Below the pieces are notes generated by a model, which was not told the origin of the DNA, searched no databases, and saw only the letters and a program-made list of their open reading frames with translations. Below, in pieces: positions 44,363-53,675 of a stretch of DNA of 64,000 nucleotides. The stretch is taken from assembly GCF_026004115.1 (NCBI RefSeq), contig NZ_BPIM01000001.1, positions 3,080,501-3,144,500 on the forward strand, read 5' to 3'. Each line of letters begins with the position of its first letter. Position 1 is the first letter of the stretch. The stretch is from Meiothermus sp. (GTDB lineage: Bacteria; Deinococcota; Deinococci; Deinococcales; Thermaceae). Made by a program: the position numbers and the translations under genes.

Positions 44363-44869
44363 CTATTCGTAAGCCGCATCTTCTTCCGTCCGCTCACACA
44401 GGTAGAACAAAATTCCCGCCAGAGCCGAGGCCGATATCTGCACCTTGCCTTCGCGGGCATCCCGCAGAACCTGGCGCGGATTGTGCCATTCTACCGCGAT
44501 GTCCTCGTCGTCGTCGGGTTGTGCATAGGCCGCGCGCAGGTGGGTGGCCCTGAACACGTGCAGCTTTTCGTCACAAAAGCCCGGCGAGAGGTAAAAGCCG
44601 GTCAGGTAGTGCAGCTCGCCGGTGAGCTGGGCCTCCTCGGCCAGCTCGCGCAGTGCAGCTTGCTCGGGGGTTTCGCCGGGGTCTATAAGACCTGCCGGAA
44701 TCTCCAGGGTCTCGCTACCGATGGCCGGCCTGTACTGGCGCACGAACAGCAGCTTGCCCCCCTGTTCGACCAGAACCGCTACGGCATCGGCGTGTTCGAC
44801 AATCTCGTAGGGGCCCTCGAGGGCCAGGTTGAGGATACGGCCTTTGTAAAGGTATTGTCGTAGGGCCAT
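44363..44869 (-). CDS. Nudix hydrolase, ADP-ribose-pyrophosphatase-like
   Basis: 168 residues. Nudix box GLIDPGETPEQAALRELAEEAQL at about residues 61-83, with the catalytic Glu cluster intact (REL-x-EE) though the usual following Gly is Gln. Upstream FVRQYRPAIGSETLEIPAG is typical of ADP-ribose/nucleoside-diphosphate-sugar hydrolases. Minus strand, 76 bases downstream of nothing but close to ribF; possibly the same transcript. Confidence 0.9.
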   Translation of the reverse strand: MALRQYLYKGRILNLALEGPYEIVEHADAVAVLVEQGGKLLFVRQYRPAIGSETLEIPAGLIDPGETPEQAALRELAEEAQLTGELHYLTGFYLSPGFCDEKLHVFRATHLRAAYAQPDDDEDIAVEWHNPRQVLRDAREGKVQISASALAGILFYLCERTEEDAAYE

Positions 44870-44958
44870 GCCCCCAAGCTAAAGGCTAGAGAAACCCAAG
44901 TCAAACCATGAAGGGGGACCAACCGGATACACTGAGATAAAGCCTTCGGAGCCTTGCC

Positions 44959-45387
44959 ATGACCCCCCTAGCTCAGTATGTCGCTGGTTTTCTTTTCACC
45001 CCGGACAAAACTCGAGTGGTGCTGATGCGAAAGCACCGTGCCGACCCGGATGCACGGCTGTTCAATGGGGTAGGCGGCAAAATAGGGCTCGATGAACTGC
45101 CCAAAACCGCCATGTCCAGGGTATTCAAGGAAGAAACCGGCGTCGCCATTCCCGCCAAAGAATGGATGGCGCTGGCAAGGCTGGAAAGTTATGCCTTTCA
45201 AGTCTATTTCTATGTCGCAGTCTCGGAGCTGGCCCAGGAAATCCAGGGCAAGGGCGAGGATGAAGTGGGTATCTTTGCCGTTAAGGATCTTTTTGCAGGC
45301 CCCGTAGTGCCCAGTGTGCGCTGGTTGGTTCCCCTGGCTTTTGATAGCCGGGTGCGTTTCCCTGTCATTTTCGATGGCACACCCTAG
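44959..45387 (+). CDS. Nudix hydrolase, MutT-like, with altered box
   Basis: 142 residues. Box: GGKIGLDELPKTAMSRVFKEETG. The motif GxxxxxExxxxxxxRE-U-xEExG is met except that the first Glu of RE is Val (RVFKEE). The two catalytic Glu of EE remain. The early segment RVVLMRKHRADPDARLFNGVGG looks like an oxidised-nucleotide (8-oxo-dGTP type) Nudix. Activity may be altered. Confidence 0.85.
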   Translation: MTPLAQYVAGFLFTPDKTRVVLMRKHRADPDARLFNGVGGKIGLDELPKTAMSRVFKEETGVAIPAKEWMALARLESYAFQVYFYVAVSELAQEIQGKGEDEVGIFAVKDLFAGPVVPSVRWLVPLAFDSRVRFPVIFDGTP

Positions 45388-45569
45388 AGTAGAGGTTCGG
45401 GTTTGATCCTGGGCTTGGTCAACGGGGGTTCTGAATACCAACTTTTGGCGTGAAGCCAGCTTTCAACAATACCCCGGGTGAGGTAGGGGTCTCCATCACC
45501 TGTCCCCTACCCCCTGCATCACTGCTCCTGCGCTATGAACCTTGCCTGGGGCAAAGATGGTATGAGCAT

Positions 45570-45598
45570 TTGGGAATGGCTTCCAAACCCGGTACACT
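45570..45598 (+). promoter_or_regulatory. Promoter of ppc giving a leaderless mRNA
   Basis: TTGGGA (45570-45575), 17-base spacer, TACACT (45593-45598). The ATG is at 45606, only 7 bases downstream, so transcription should begin at or next to the start codon. An 8-bp hairpin GGTAGGGG/CCCCTACC lies upstream (45482-45511). Confidence 0.65.
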
Positions 45599-45605
45599 AT
45601 CGCCG

Positions 45606-48329
45606 ATGAGCGAGGAAAGGCTGTTCGAACGGCTCAAACGGGAAGTGGATGTGCTGGGAAGGGCTCTGGGCAAGGCCATACGCACACTTTCTGGCGAGCG
45701 CGCCTATGCCCTGGAAGAACAAATCCGCGAGCTGACCAAAGCCCTGCGGCAGAGTTATACCGAGGAGACCCGCCGCCAGCTTCTAGCCGTTGTGCAGGGC
45801 CTCTCACTCCTGGAGGCTGAGCTCATGGTGCGGGCCTTCTCGACCTATTTTCATCTGGTCAACCTGGCCGAAGAGCGCCACCGTGTGCGGGTTAATCGGG
45901 AACGCGAGAAAAAAAGCACCCCGCAAGCCCCCAGGGGTGAGTCGTTTCTGGCCCTGGTCGGGCAGCTCAAGAACCAGGGCTTGAACTATGAGCAGGCGCT
46001 GGATGTGCTCTCCCGGCTTCGGCTACACCTCACCTTCACCGCCCACCCCACCGAGACCCGCCGCCGTACCCAGCGGTATCACATCGGCGAGATCGAGAAG
46101 CTCCTGGACGCAGCCGAGCAGGGGAGTTCAGAAGAAGAGGCGCAAGGGAAAAACAAAGAGGTTGCTGCTTCACCGCTTATTTCTGATTCCCCCCCTCAGC
46201 TAGACGCTCGAGTAGCCCTCTTATGGGGCACCTCCGAACTCCGCAAAAGCCGTCCAAGCGTGGAGGACGAGGTCAAAGGCGGACTTTTTTACACCACCTA
46301 TACCCTCTGGCAGGCCATCCCCCGGCTGGTCGATGGGCTTGAACGCGCGCTCGAGGCTCACTACGGCCAGCGCCCCGACCTTTCGCCTCCGCTGGTGTTT
46401 CGGAGCTGGATTGGGGGCGACCGGGATGGCAACCCCAATGTGGTGCCGGAGGTTACGAGCTGGGCGCAGAACTACGCCCGCGAAACCGCCCTGCGCAAGT
46501 TTGTAGAAGATGTGGACGGCCTGATTCGGGACTTGTCACTCAGCGAGGATCGCATCACGATTAGCCGTGAATTGCGTCTGGTTCTGGAAGAGCATGCCAG
46601 GCGTTTGGCGCTGCCCGAACGCTTCCAGGGGGAACCCTACCGCCAGTTTGGCATGGGGCTGCGCTACAAGCTGCGGGCTTTGTTGGGCGAGCAAACCGGC
46701 CCTGGCTACAGCGGAACCCAAGAGTTTATAGGGGATTTACGCAAGGCCGAGACCAGTCTCAATCAGCTTGGCCTCGAGGAGATTGCCAGGGTCAGCGTAC
46801 GCCCCCTGCGCCTGAATGCCGAGGCTTTTGGCCTCGAGCTGGTTGGCCTGGATTTGCGCGAGGAGTCCCGCGCGCTGACCGAAGCAGTAGCCGAACTGTT
46901 GAAAACCGCCGGGGTCCACGAGCATTACGGGGGGCTAGAACCCCAGCAAAGGGAGGCCCTCTTGACCCAGGAACTGGCCACAGCCCGGCCCCTGGCGCCG
47001 GTGGGCTACCGTCCACAGACCAAAGCGCTGCAAACCGCCCTGGAAGCTCTGCGCAACTGGCGGGCGCGGGGGGCCCACGTGGTCTCGATGACCCACTACC
47101 CCAGCGACCTGCTCGAGGTAATGCTGCTGGCGCGGGAAGTGGGGCTTTATCGCCCGGGTCGGGCGCTGCCCTTCGATGTGGTGCCGCTGTTCGAAACCCT
47201 GGGCGACCTGCAAAACGCGCCACTGGTGGTGGCCCGTCTCCTGGACAACCCGGTCTTCAAGGCCCACGTACAGGGGCGGGGGGGCCTCGAGGTGATGATT
47301 GGCTACTCCGACTCCAACAAAGACGCGGGCTTTCTGGCCGCCAACTGGGCGCTCTACCAGGCCCAGGAAGCCATTACCGCCACGGCAAAGAGCCGGGGCG
47401 TGCAGGTCTACTATTTCCACGGGCGCGGTACCTCTACCGCTCGTGGGGGTGGCACCGCCGGGCGGGCCATCGCCAGCCTGCCGCCCGGTACGGTGGGCAG
47501 CCGGATGCGCCTGACCGAGCAAGGCGAGGCCCTGGCCGACCGCTACGCCCACCCCGACCTGGCCTACCGGAACCTCGAGCAGATGCTTTATCACATGGCC
47601 CTGGCCTCGGCGCGCGACCTGTACGGGCAGGCCGAGCCCCTGCGCCTCGAGTGGCGGGAGGCCATAAAGCGGGCTGCCGAACGGTCCACCGAGGTCTACC
47701 GCGAGCTTTTGCTACGCCCGGGCTTCTTCGAGTTTTACGAGCAGCTCACCCCCATCCGCGAGATCGGCGCCCTCAACATTGCCAGTCGGCCCGTGTATCG
47801 CTCGGGGCGGGTACGCGAAATCAAAGACCTGAGGGCCATTCCCTGGGTGATGTCCTGGACACAGGTGCGGCTCTTGATTCCCGGCTGGTACGGGCTGGCC
47901 GAAGGGCTGGAGGAAATTCCTCTCACCCTACGGCGGGAAATGTTTGCGCAGTGGCCCTTTTTTGCCACCACCCTGGATAGCGCGGCCATGGCCCTGGCCA
48001 AGGCCGATTTGGGGATTGCCCGGGAGTATCTGCGCCTGGTTGAACCCTCCCTGGCCGAGCGTTTCTTCCCCAGTATTGCCGGGGCATTCGAGAAAACCAG
48101 GGCCATTCTGGAAGAAACTTTCCAGAACACCCTGCTTTTCAACCACCCCGTGCTGGCCCGCCAGACCGAGCTACGCAACCCCTATGTAGACCCCATCTCG
48201 CTGGTGCAGGTGGAGCTGCTCGAGCGCTACCGTCGCACCCCCCCCGAGGCTCCGGAACGCACGGGTTTGGAGCGGGCCCTGATGCTCTCCTTGCTGGGCA
48301 TCGCCGCGGGCTTGCGAAATGCGGGCTGA
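45606..48329 (+). CDS. ppc: Phosphoenolpyruvate carboxylase
   Basis: 907 residues from ATG 45606; the open frame runs upstream through the promoter and is not translated. Catalytic His block [54 protein letters not shown], and [19 protein letters not shown] are all present; the C-terminus ends RNAG, the conserved Gly tail. Replenishes oxaloacetate from PEP and bicarbonate. Most likely allosterically regulated as in other bacteria. Confidence 0.97.
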   Translation: MSEERLFERLKREVDVLGRALGKAIRTLSGERAYALEEQIRELTKALRQSYTEETRRQLLAVVQGLSLLEAELMVRAFSTYFHLVNLAEERHRVRVNREREKKSTPQAPRGESFLALVGQLKNQGLNYEQALDVLSRLRLHLTFTAHPTETRRRTQRYHIGEIEKLLDAAEQGSSEEEAQGKNKEVAASPLISDSPPQLDARVALLWGTSELRKSRPSVEDEVKGGLFYTTYTLWQAIPRLVDGLERALEAHYGQRPDLSPPLVFRSWIGGDRDGNPNVVPEVTSWAQNYARETALRKFVEDVDGLIRDLSLSEDRITISRELRLVLEEHARRLALPERFQGEPYRQFGMGLRYKLRALLGEQTGPGYSGTQEFIGDLRKAETSLNQLGLEEIARVSVRPLRLNAEAFGLELVGLDLREESRALTEAVAELLKTAGVHEHYGGLEPQQREALLTQELATARPLAPVGYRPQTKALQTALEALRNWRARGAHVVSMTHYPSDLLEVMLLAREVGLYRPGRALPFDVVPLFETLGDLQNAPLVVARLLDNPVFKAHVQGRGGLEVMIGYSDSNKDAGFLAANWALYQAQEAITATAKSRGVQVYYFHGRGTSTARGGGTAGRAIASLPPGTVGSRMRLTEQGEALADRYAHPDLAYRNLEQMLYHMALASARDLYGQAEPLRLEWREAIKRAAERSTEVYRELLLRPGFFEFYEQLTPIREIGALNIASRPVYRSGRVREIKDLRAIPWVMSWTQVRLLIPGWYGLAEGLEEIPLTLRREMFAQWPFFATTLDSAAMALAKADLGIAREYLRLVEPSLAERFFPSIAGAFEKTRAILEETFQNTLLFNHPVLARQTELRNPYVDPISLVQVELLERYRRTPPEAPERTGLERALMLSLLGIAAGLRNAG

Positions 48330-48451
48330 AACCTGGATATTTCGATAAACAAATCGCGGCCCTGTACTTTATTTTTGCTTCCCGGAACTGCTTTTCGGCA
48401 AAGGGAAACCAAAGAAAGCCTGGTGCATTCATGTTGAACAAATTGGCCAAT

Positions 48452-48479
48452 TTGCACAAACCCATAAATCCGATAAGAT
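48452..48479 (+). promoter_or_regulatory. Promoter of the substrate-binding protein gene
   Basis: TTGCAC (48452-48457), 16-base spacer, TAAGAT (48474-48479), then a short leader with GGGAGG before ATG 48513. A TTGGCCAA palindrome overlaps the upstream edge. Confidence 0.65.
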
Positions 48480-48512
48480 AAGCGGCAATCTGCGTTCAGC
48501 AGGGAGGTAGGA

Positions 48513-50039
48513 ATGAACAAAGGTTGGATTGGCTTTTTGGCTGGCCTGGCCCTGGTGGGGAGTGCCTGGGCCCAACGCCCCGACACCATCGTGATTGCAC
48601 AGGGCGTAGACGTAACGGTGCTCGACCCCAACAACCAGCTCGAGACCCCCACCGCCAATGTGCTTTCGAACATCTTCGACACCCTCTACATGCGGATGCC
48701 GGACGGCACTGCCCGGCCCTGGTTGGCCACGGGTGTGCGGGCCATCAACCCCACCACCTGGGAGATGACCATCCGTCAGGGGGTCAAGTTTCACAACGGC
48801 GAAGAACTGACCGCCGAGACCGTCAAGTGGAACTTTGATCGAGTGATTGATCCACAAAAGCCCTTGCGCATTTCCAACTCCTGGGCCAACCTGGCCAGCG
48901 TGCAGGTGATCAACCCCACCACCCTGCGCTTCACCACCCGTAACCCCTTCCCGGTGTTTGTCACCCGCCTTACGGGCTTTTATATCCTGCCGCAAAAGTA
49001 CGTTACCGAGGGCGGCAACCGCTACCTGCAAGAGCCGGTGGGCACCGGCCCCTACAAGTTTGTGCGCTGGGTGCGCGACCAGCAGTTTGAACTCGAGGCC
49101 AACCCCAACTACTGGGGCGGCGCCCCCAAAATCCGCCGGGTGATCTTTCGGCCCATCCCCGAAGCCAGTAGCCGGGTAGCCGAACTGGTCTCGGGCGGGG
49201 TGGACATCATCACCAACCTGGTACCGGAGGCGGTGAACGCCGTGCGGGCCTCAGGGGCCGCCGAGGTTCGTAGTGTGCCCAGCATTCGGAATATCTTCAT
49301 CATGCTGAATACCAGCGGCAAAGCCGATAGCCCCCTGGCCAACCCCAAGGTGCGCCTGGCACTCAACTACGCAGTAGACAAGCGCACCATCGTCAAGAAC
49401 GTACTGGGCGGCTTTGGGCAACCTACCGGCTGCTCGCTCAACAGCTACATCTTCGGCTACGATGCAAGAAGCTGTCAGCCCTACGAGTACAACCCCGCGC
49501 GGGCTAAACAGCTGCTGGCCGAGGCGGGCTACCCCAATGGTTTCACCATGACCATGGGTTCGCCCAACGGGCGTTACCTCAACGACCGCCAGGTAGCCGA
49601 AGCCCTGGTAGGCCAGCTGGCCCAGGTCGGGGTGCGGGTAGAGTTGCGGGTACAGGAGTGGAGCACCTACGTGGGCCAGATTCTCGAGCGCCGCATCCCC
49701 ACCGACGCAGTGCTGCTGGGCTGGGGCAACAACGAGTTCGATGCCGATAACTCGCTTTATAGCCTGTTCTACGGCGGTACCGTGCGCGGTGGCCCCCGTC
49801 AGGTAGCCTTCAGCTACATTCGTTCGGTGCCGCTGGACAATGCTCTGTTACAAGCCCAGCGCACCACCGACCCCGAGCAACGCAAGAAGCTCTACCTGGA
49901 TGCACTGCGGGTCTTGCGGGCCGAAGCCCCCTGGATTTTCCTGCACCAGCAAGAAGACCTGTATGGCGTGGCCAAGCGGGTGGAGTGGAAACCCCGCCCC
50001 GACGAGCGGCTGTTTGTGGCCGACATGGCCTTAAAATAA
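48513..50039 (+). CDS. Peptide/oligopeptide-type ABC transporter substrate-binding protein
   Basis: 508 residues. Signal peptide MNKGWIGFLAGLALVGSAWA with an AWA cleavage site and no lipobox. SBP family 5: LDPNNQLETPTANVLSNIFDTL, RQGVKFHNGEELTAETVKWNFDRV, GTGPYKFVRW and NPNYWGG are all canonical. Expected to deliver dipeptides or another solute to the permeases encoded at 50436-52330. No ATPase genes follow, so these must be elsewhere. Confidence 0.93.
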   Translation: MNKGWIGFLAGLALVGSAWAQRPDTIVIAQGVDVTVLDPNNQLETPTANVLSNIFDTLYMRMPDGTARPWLATGVRAINPTTWEMTIRQGVKFHNGEELTAETVKWNFDRVIDPQKPLRISNSWANLASVQVINPTTLRFTTRNPFPVFVTRLTGFYILPQKYVTEGGNRYLQEPVGTGPYKFVRWVRDQQFELEANPNYWGGAPKIRRVIFRPIPEASSRVAELVSGGVDIITNLVPEAVNAVRASGAAEVRSVPSIRNIFIMLNTSGKADSPLANPKVRLALNYAVDKRTIVKNVLGGFGQPTGCSLNSYIFGYDARSCQPYEYNPARAKQLLAEAGYPNGFTMTMGSPNGRYLNDRQVAEALVGQLAQVGVRVELRVQEWSTYVGQILERRIPTDAVLLGWGNNEFDADNSLYSLFYGGTVRGGPRQVAFSYIRSVPLDNALLQAQRTTDPEQRKKLYLDALRVLRAEAPWIFLHQQEDLYGVAKRVEWKPRPDERLFVADMALK

Positions 50040-50163
50040 GGCATGCAGCCAAGGTCGGGCATCAAAACGGAGTCACAAAGCAGGATATTGATACTCGACC
50101 CTGCTGTTGTGATTGTCTATCGTCCGTAATCCTTGGTAAAAGGCACAGGTTATAGCAGATTCG

Positions 50164-50195
50164 GTTAGTTCGGCGCCGGATGGCGCCGAACTAAC
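50164..50195 (+). terminator. Strong hairpin after the binding protein gene
   Basis: Perfect 14-bp stem GTTAGTTCGGCGCC/GGCGCCGAACTAAC with loop GGAT. No U-run follows; more likely an mRNA-3'-end stabiliser or partial attenuator than a true terminator. Confidence 0.6.
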
Positions 50196-50201
50196 AAGGC
50201 C

Positions 50202-50315
50202 GAAGTTATCCGCGTAGCGGAGGGCGATACCGCCCCTTGGAAGTTATCCGCGTAGCGGAGGGCGATACCGCCCCTTGGAAGTTATCCGCGTAGCGGAGGG
50301 CGATACCGCCCCTTG
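50202..50315 (+). repeat. Three tandem 38-bp repeats, each with two hairpins
   Basis: Exact units at 50202-50239, 50240-50277 and 50278-50315, starting GAAGTTATCC and ending CCCCTTG. Each unit contains TCCGC-gta-GCGGA and GGGCG-atac-CGCCC stems. Units are contiguous, so this is not a CRISPR array. Confidence 0.95.
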
Positions 50316-50362
50316 TAAGGCAGACGCTTTCTTCGCCGACCGTTCGGGAGGGGTGTGCTTTA

Positions 50363-50421
50363 GGATTCAAAAAGATAGCCTCTGGGGGATCTTTGGTTTG
50401 GATGATTATCTTTTTGAATCC
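50363..50421. repeat. 15-bp inverted repeat upstream of the permease gene
   Basis: GGATTCAAAAAGATA (50363-50377) and TATCTTTTTGAATCC (50407-50421) are perfectly complementary around 29 bases. Could be a hairpin, a double operator or the ends of a very small inserted element. Confidence 0.85.
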
Positions 50422-50435
50422 GGTATAAACCATCT

Positions 50436-51377
50436 ATGGCTGCCTATCTAATTCGTCGTCTCGCACTGGTTTTGGTAGTGGTCTGGGGAACCGCGACACT
50501 GGCCTTCTTTTTACTGTTTTTGTCGGGCGACCCGGTCAACCTGTTGCTGCCGCTGGACGCCACACCGGAGGTGCGCGAGCAGTTCCGCAAGGCCAACGGC
50601 TTTGACCGCCCGGTCTGGCAGCAGTACCTGAGCTACATGGGCCGGGCCGTGCAGGGCGACCTGGGCATCTCGCTACGTAACCAGACCCCGGCTTTGGGGC
50701 TGGTGTTGGAGCGGATGCCCGCCAGCATGGTGCTGGCCGGTGCAGCCTTGTTGTTCGCAGTGGTTTTTGGCGTGCTGGCAGGAGTGATTGCGGCGGTACG
50801 AAAGGGCACTACCCTCGAGTTTGTGGTGTTGTTTTTTGCGCTCTTGGGCCAGTCGTTGCCGGTGTTCTGGCTGGCCCTGATGCTCATTCTGGTCTTTGGG
50901 CTCGAGCTGCGCTGGCTACCCATCTCGGGCTACGGAGTCGGGCCCCTTCCCGGCCTTCCGGCCCTGGCCAACCTGGTTCTGCCGGCCATTGCGGTGGGCA
51001 CTTTTTCGATGGCGGCCATCACCCGCCTGACTCGAGGGGGCGTGCTCCGCGAGCTGCGCAGCGACCACGTACGCACCGCACGCGCCAAAGGCTTGAGCGA
51101 GCGGGTGGTCATCTACAAACACGCCCTGCGCAACGCAGCCATTCCGGTCGTCACGGTCATTGGGCTACAACTGGGCAACCTGCTCTCGGGGGCGGTCATC
51201 ACCGAGACGATTTTTGCCTGGCCGGGCGTGGGTCGGTTGGTACTGACCGCCGTTACCCAGCAAGATTTCCCGGTGGTACAGGCTGCGGTCATCGTGTTTG
51301 CAGTGCTGCTGGCAGTTATCAACCTGGTGGTGGACTTGCTCTATGGGGTACTCGACCCCAGGGTGCGCTATGCGTAG
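50436..51377 (+). CDS. Dipeptide/oligopeptide ABC transporter permease (DppB type)
   Basis: 313 residues, about six membrane helices. N-terminal YLIRRLALVLVVVWGTATLAFFLLFLSGDP is the DppB-type start; the cytoplasmic EAA-like loop is RTARAKGLSERVVIYKHALRNAAIPVVTV, followed by GAVITETIFAWPGVGRL. Inner-membrane channel subunit. TATAAA 6 bases before ATG suggests an own leaderless promoter. Confidence 0.94.
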   Translation: MAAYLIRRLALVLVVVWGTATLAFFLLFLSGDPVNLLLPLDATPEVREQFRKANGFDRPVWQQYLSYMGRAVQGDLGISLRNQTPALGLVLERMPASMVLAGAALLFAVVFGVLAGVIAAVRKGTTLEFVVLFFALLGQSLPVFWLALMLILVFGLELRWLPISGYGVGPLPGLPALANLVLPAIAVGTFSMAAITRLTRGGVLRELRSDHVRTARAKGLSERVVIYKHALRNAAIPVVTVIGLQLGNLLSGAVITETIFAWPGVGRLVLTAVTQQDFPVVQAAVIVFAVLLAVINLVVDLLYGVLDPRVRYA

Positions 51378-51505
51378 GGGTCAGGGGTCAGAGGTCTTGG
51401 GCCTGGGAAAAGCAGTTCCTCTGGTGAATATTGCCGTCAGTCACTTCCAGGGTTCTGGGCAGCTCGCCGGGAAGAGATTTTCGTGGCAGTCACAAGGGGG
51501 GCCCC

Positions 51506-52330
51506 ATGCGTAAAATCCTTCGCGCCCCCTCAGCTACCATTGGGATTAGCCTGATGATTCTCTTTGTGCTGATGGCCGTTTTTGCCCCACTGATAAGCCC
51601 CCACAACCCCACCCAGCAAGACCTCCAGGCCATCACCAAACCCCCCGGCACCGAGGGCCACCTGCTGGGCACCGATCGTCTGGGGCGCGATATGCTCTCG
51701 CGCATCTACCATGGCGCCAGGCTCTCTTTGGTTGTGGCCGTGGCCGGGGTGCTGATTGGTGCAGCGATTGGGATTCCATTGGGCCTGCTGTCGGGCTACC
51801 TGGGGGGGCGGGTAGATGACTTTTTGATGCGCCTCGGCGACATCCAGCTTTCGCTGCCGTTTATCCTGCTGGTAATCGCCATTATCGCTGCGCTGGGGCC
51901 CAGCCTGACCAATACCATTGTGGTGCTGGGCGTTACCAGCTGGGTGTTGTATGCACGGGTGGTACGGGGCGAGATTTTATCGCTCAAGGAGCGGGAGTTT
52001 GTCCAGGCCGCCCATGCCCTGGGGGCCTCTGGGCGGCGCATCATGCTCAAGCACCTCCTGCCCAACGCAGCCGGGCCGCTGATCGTGGTGGCCACCCTGG
52101 AACTCGCACGCTTGATCGTGACCGAGGCTGCGCTTTCGTTCCTGGGGCTCTCCGGCGTGCCCCCCGAAATTCCCAGTTGGGGACAGATGCTGGCCGACGG
52201 ACGCGAGGTGCTGTTCTTTGGGGGTTGGTGGGTGGCCACCTTTCCTGGCGTGGCTATTAGCCTGCTGGTGCTGGGCATTAACCTGTTTGGCGACGCACTG
52301 GCCGAGGTGCTCGACCCCCGAAGTCGGTAA
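51506..52330 (+). CDS. Dipeptide/oligopeptide ABC transporter permease (DppC type)
   Basis: 274 residues from ATG 51506, GGGGGG 4 bases upstream fixing the start. LMILFVLMAVFAPLISPHNPTQQD and HLLGTDRLGRDMLSRIYHGARLSL are DppC signatures; EAA loop EFVQAAHALGASGRRIMLKHLLPNAAGP and C-terminal SFLGLSGVPPEIPSWGQML. Pairs with the DppB-type subunit as a heterodimer. 128 bases separate the two permease genes. Confidence 0.94.
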   Translation: MRKILRAPSATIGISLMILFVLMAVFAPLISPHNPTQQDLQAITKPPGTEGHLLGTDRLGRDMLSRIYHGARLSLVVAVAGVLIGAAIGIPLGLLSGYLGGRVDDFLMRLGDIQLSLPFILLVIAIIAALGPSLTNTIVVLGVTSWVLYARVVRGEILSLKEREFVQAAHALGASGRRIMLKHLLPNAAGPLIVVATLELARLIVTEAALSFLGLSGVPPEIPSWGQMLADGREVLFFGGWWVATFPGVAISLLVLGINLFGDALAEVLDPRSR

Positions 52331-52340
52331 ACCAGGCACG

Positions 52341-53519
52341 CTATTTGAAAGCCTGGCGTACTGTATTCAGCAAACCCATATCGCTACCCCAGGGCCCCAC
52401 AAGCTGCACGCCAATGGGCTTTTCACCGGGTTGCTCGGCAGGCACCAAGACCACGGGTGCACCCAGCACACTGGCGTAGCAGGTCAGGCTGAGCGTGCGC
52501 CAGCGGAAGGCCAGGGCTTTTTCGGGGTCTTGTAGGGTGCTTACCTGGGGGGCTGAACTGGGGGTCGCGGGCAACAGTACCAACGTACCGGGCGAAAGTA
52601 AAGCGCCCATCTCGGCTCTCAGGCGCACCTGCTCGCTCAGGGCCCGCCCAATCTCGCCTGCGGTGAGCCTCGAGACCATTTCCAGGAGTTTCCGCACATC
52701 CTCGCCTAAGCGGGGTTGCCGCTCCTCGAGCCACCTCTGGTGAAAACCCCAGGCCTGGGCGCCCTGCAAAACCCGCTGGGCCTCTCGAGCTTCTTGCAGC
52801 AGACCGAGCGATTTCTCTTCAACGGCGATACCCAGTGCTTCAAGCCTCTGCGCTACGCGCTCCACAGCAGCGTGGGCTTCCGGGTCGCAAAGCTCCAGGG
52901 CATCGCGTAGCAGAACTGCGCGCTCAAAGCGCACCACCGGCAGGGCCTCACACAGCAGCACCCCGGCAAAGCGCTCCATGACCTCAGGGCCCACTGCCAG
53001 CAGGCCCACCGTATCGTAGCCAGGGGCTAGGGGCACCACCCCCTGGGTAGGAATGGCCCCATGGGTCGGGCGATAGGCATATACGCCGCACAGCGAGGCC
53101 GGAATCCGCACCGAGCCTGCCGTATCGCTGCCCAGGGCCACCGGCACCAGGCCGGCTGCCACCGCTACCGCCGAACCCGAAGACGAACCCCCGGGAATTC
53201 CAGCCGGCGCCCTGGGGTTTCGGGGTGTGCCAAAGTGGGGGTTGATGCCGGTCATGCCGTAGGCCAGTTCGTGGGTGTGGGTCTTGGCCACCAGCCAGGC
53301 GCCTGCTTTCTTGAGGGCCGCCACAGCCCAGGCATCCTGGGTAGGCAGGCCCCACCACCCGGCAAAATCGGGGTTACCCGCTGCGGTGGGCAGTCCGGCC
53401 ACATCGAATAAGTCCTTGGCGGCAAAAGTCAGCCCGGCCAGCGGACCACACACCGGCGCTGCCGGGCTTGCCTTCACCCAGGCCACCACCGCACCATAGT
53501 TGTCTTGTAAAGGCTCCAC
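52341..53519 (-). CDS. Amidase-signature family hydrolase
   Basis: 392 residues, GTG start. The Ser-cisSer-Lys triad is visible: Lys in LTFAAKDLFDVAG, cis-Ser in GGSSSGSAVAVAAG and nucleophile Ser in SDTAGSVRIPASLCG. Shorter than typical 450-500-residue amidases. Hydrolyses an amide of unknown identity, perhaps linked to nitrogen salvage or to the peptide importer it converges on. A TATAAG 8 bases before GTG suggests a leaderless mRNA; the -35 region would fall in repeat copy C. Confidence 0.9.
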   Translation of the reverse strand: MEPLQDNYGAVVAWVKASPAAPVCGPLAGLTFAAKDLFDVAGLPTAAGNPDFAGWWGLPTQDAWAVAALKKAGAWLVAKTHTHELAYGMTGINPHFGTPRNPRAPAGIPGGSSSGSAVAVAAGLVPVALGSDTAGSVRIPASLCGVYAYRPTHGAIPTQGVVPLAPGYDTVGLLAVGPEVMERFAGVLLCEALPVVRFERAVLLRDALELCDPEAHAAVERVAQRLEALGIAVEEKSLGLLQEAREAQRVLQGAQAWGFHQRWLEERQPRLGEDVRKLLEMVSRLTAGEIGRALSEQVRLRAEMGALLSPGTLVLLPATPSSAPQVSTLQDPEKALAFRWRTLSLTCYASVLGAPVVLVPAEQPGEKPIGVQLVGPWGSDMGLLNTVRQAFK

Positions 53520-53538
53520 CCAAAAATCTTATACCGGG

Positions 53539-53663
53539 CTAAGTGGTCTGGTAATCAGGAATTCGGTGTACACAGCAGTCCCTCGCGATGAGGCGTACAT
53601 CGCAATCTTGGGCAGTCAGCGTGCTTCAAAACATGCCGCAAAACAAGTCGTGCGTGCACTAAG
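53539..53663 (-). repeat. Dispersed 123-bp repeat, copy C (amidase-esterase divergent gap)
   Basis: Third copy, 125 bases including its ends, CTAAGTGGTCTGG on the left and GTGCACTAAG on the right, which form imperfect inverted ends. It shares GTACACAGCAGTCCCTC-like and CCGCAAAACAAGT blocks with copy A. It nearly fills the gap between the amidase (20 bases away) and the esterase (12 bases away), so it must hold promoter elements of one or both. Confidence 0.85.
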
Positions 53664-53675
53664 ATAAAAGCCGGT

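Larger units (their letters stand above)
50040..50435 (+). other. Structured spacer between binding protein and permease genes
   Basis: A 396-base spacer with no gene but several structures. They are a 14-bp perfect hairpin (50164-50195), three tandem 38-bp repeats (50202-50315) and a 15-bp inverted repeat (50363-50421). A TATAAA (50424-50429) lies 6 bases before the permease ATG. It probably sets unequal expression of the binding protein and permeases. Confidence 0.7.

Noticed and set aside
45450-45605. 52-codon N-terminal extension of PEP carboxylase
   Set aside because: It covers a good promoter and lacks family similarity; ATG 45606 matches the normal start.
50202-50315. CRISPR array
   Set aside because: The three 38-bp units are contiguous with no spacers, and no cas genes are present.
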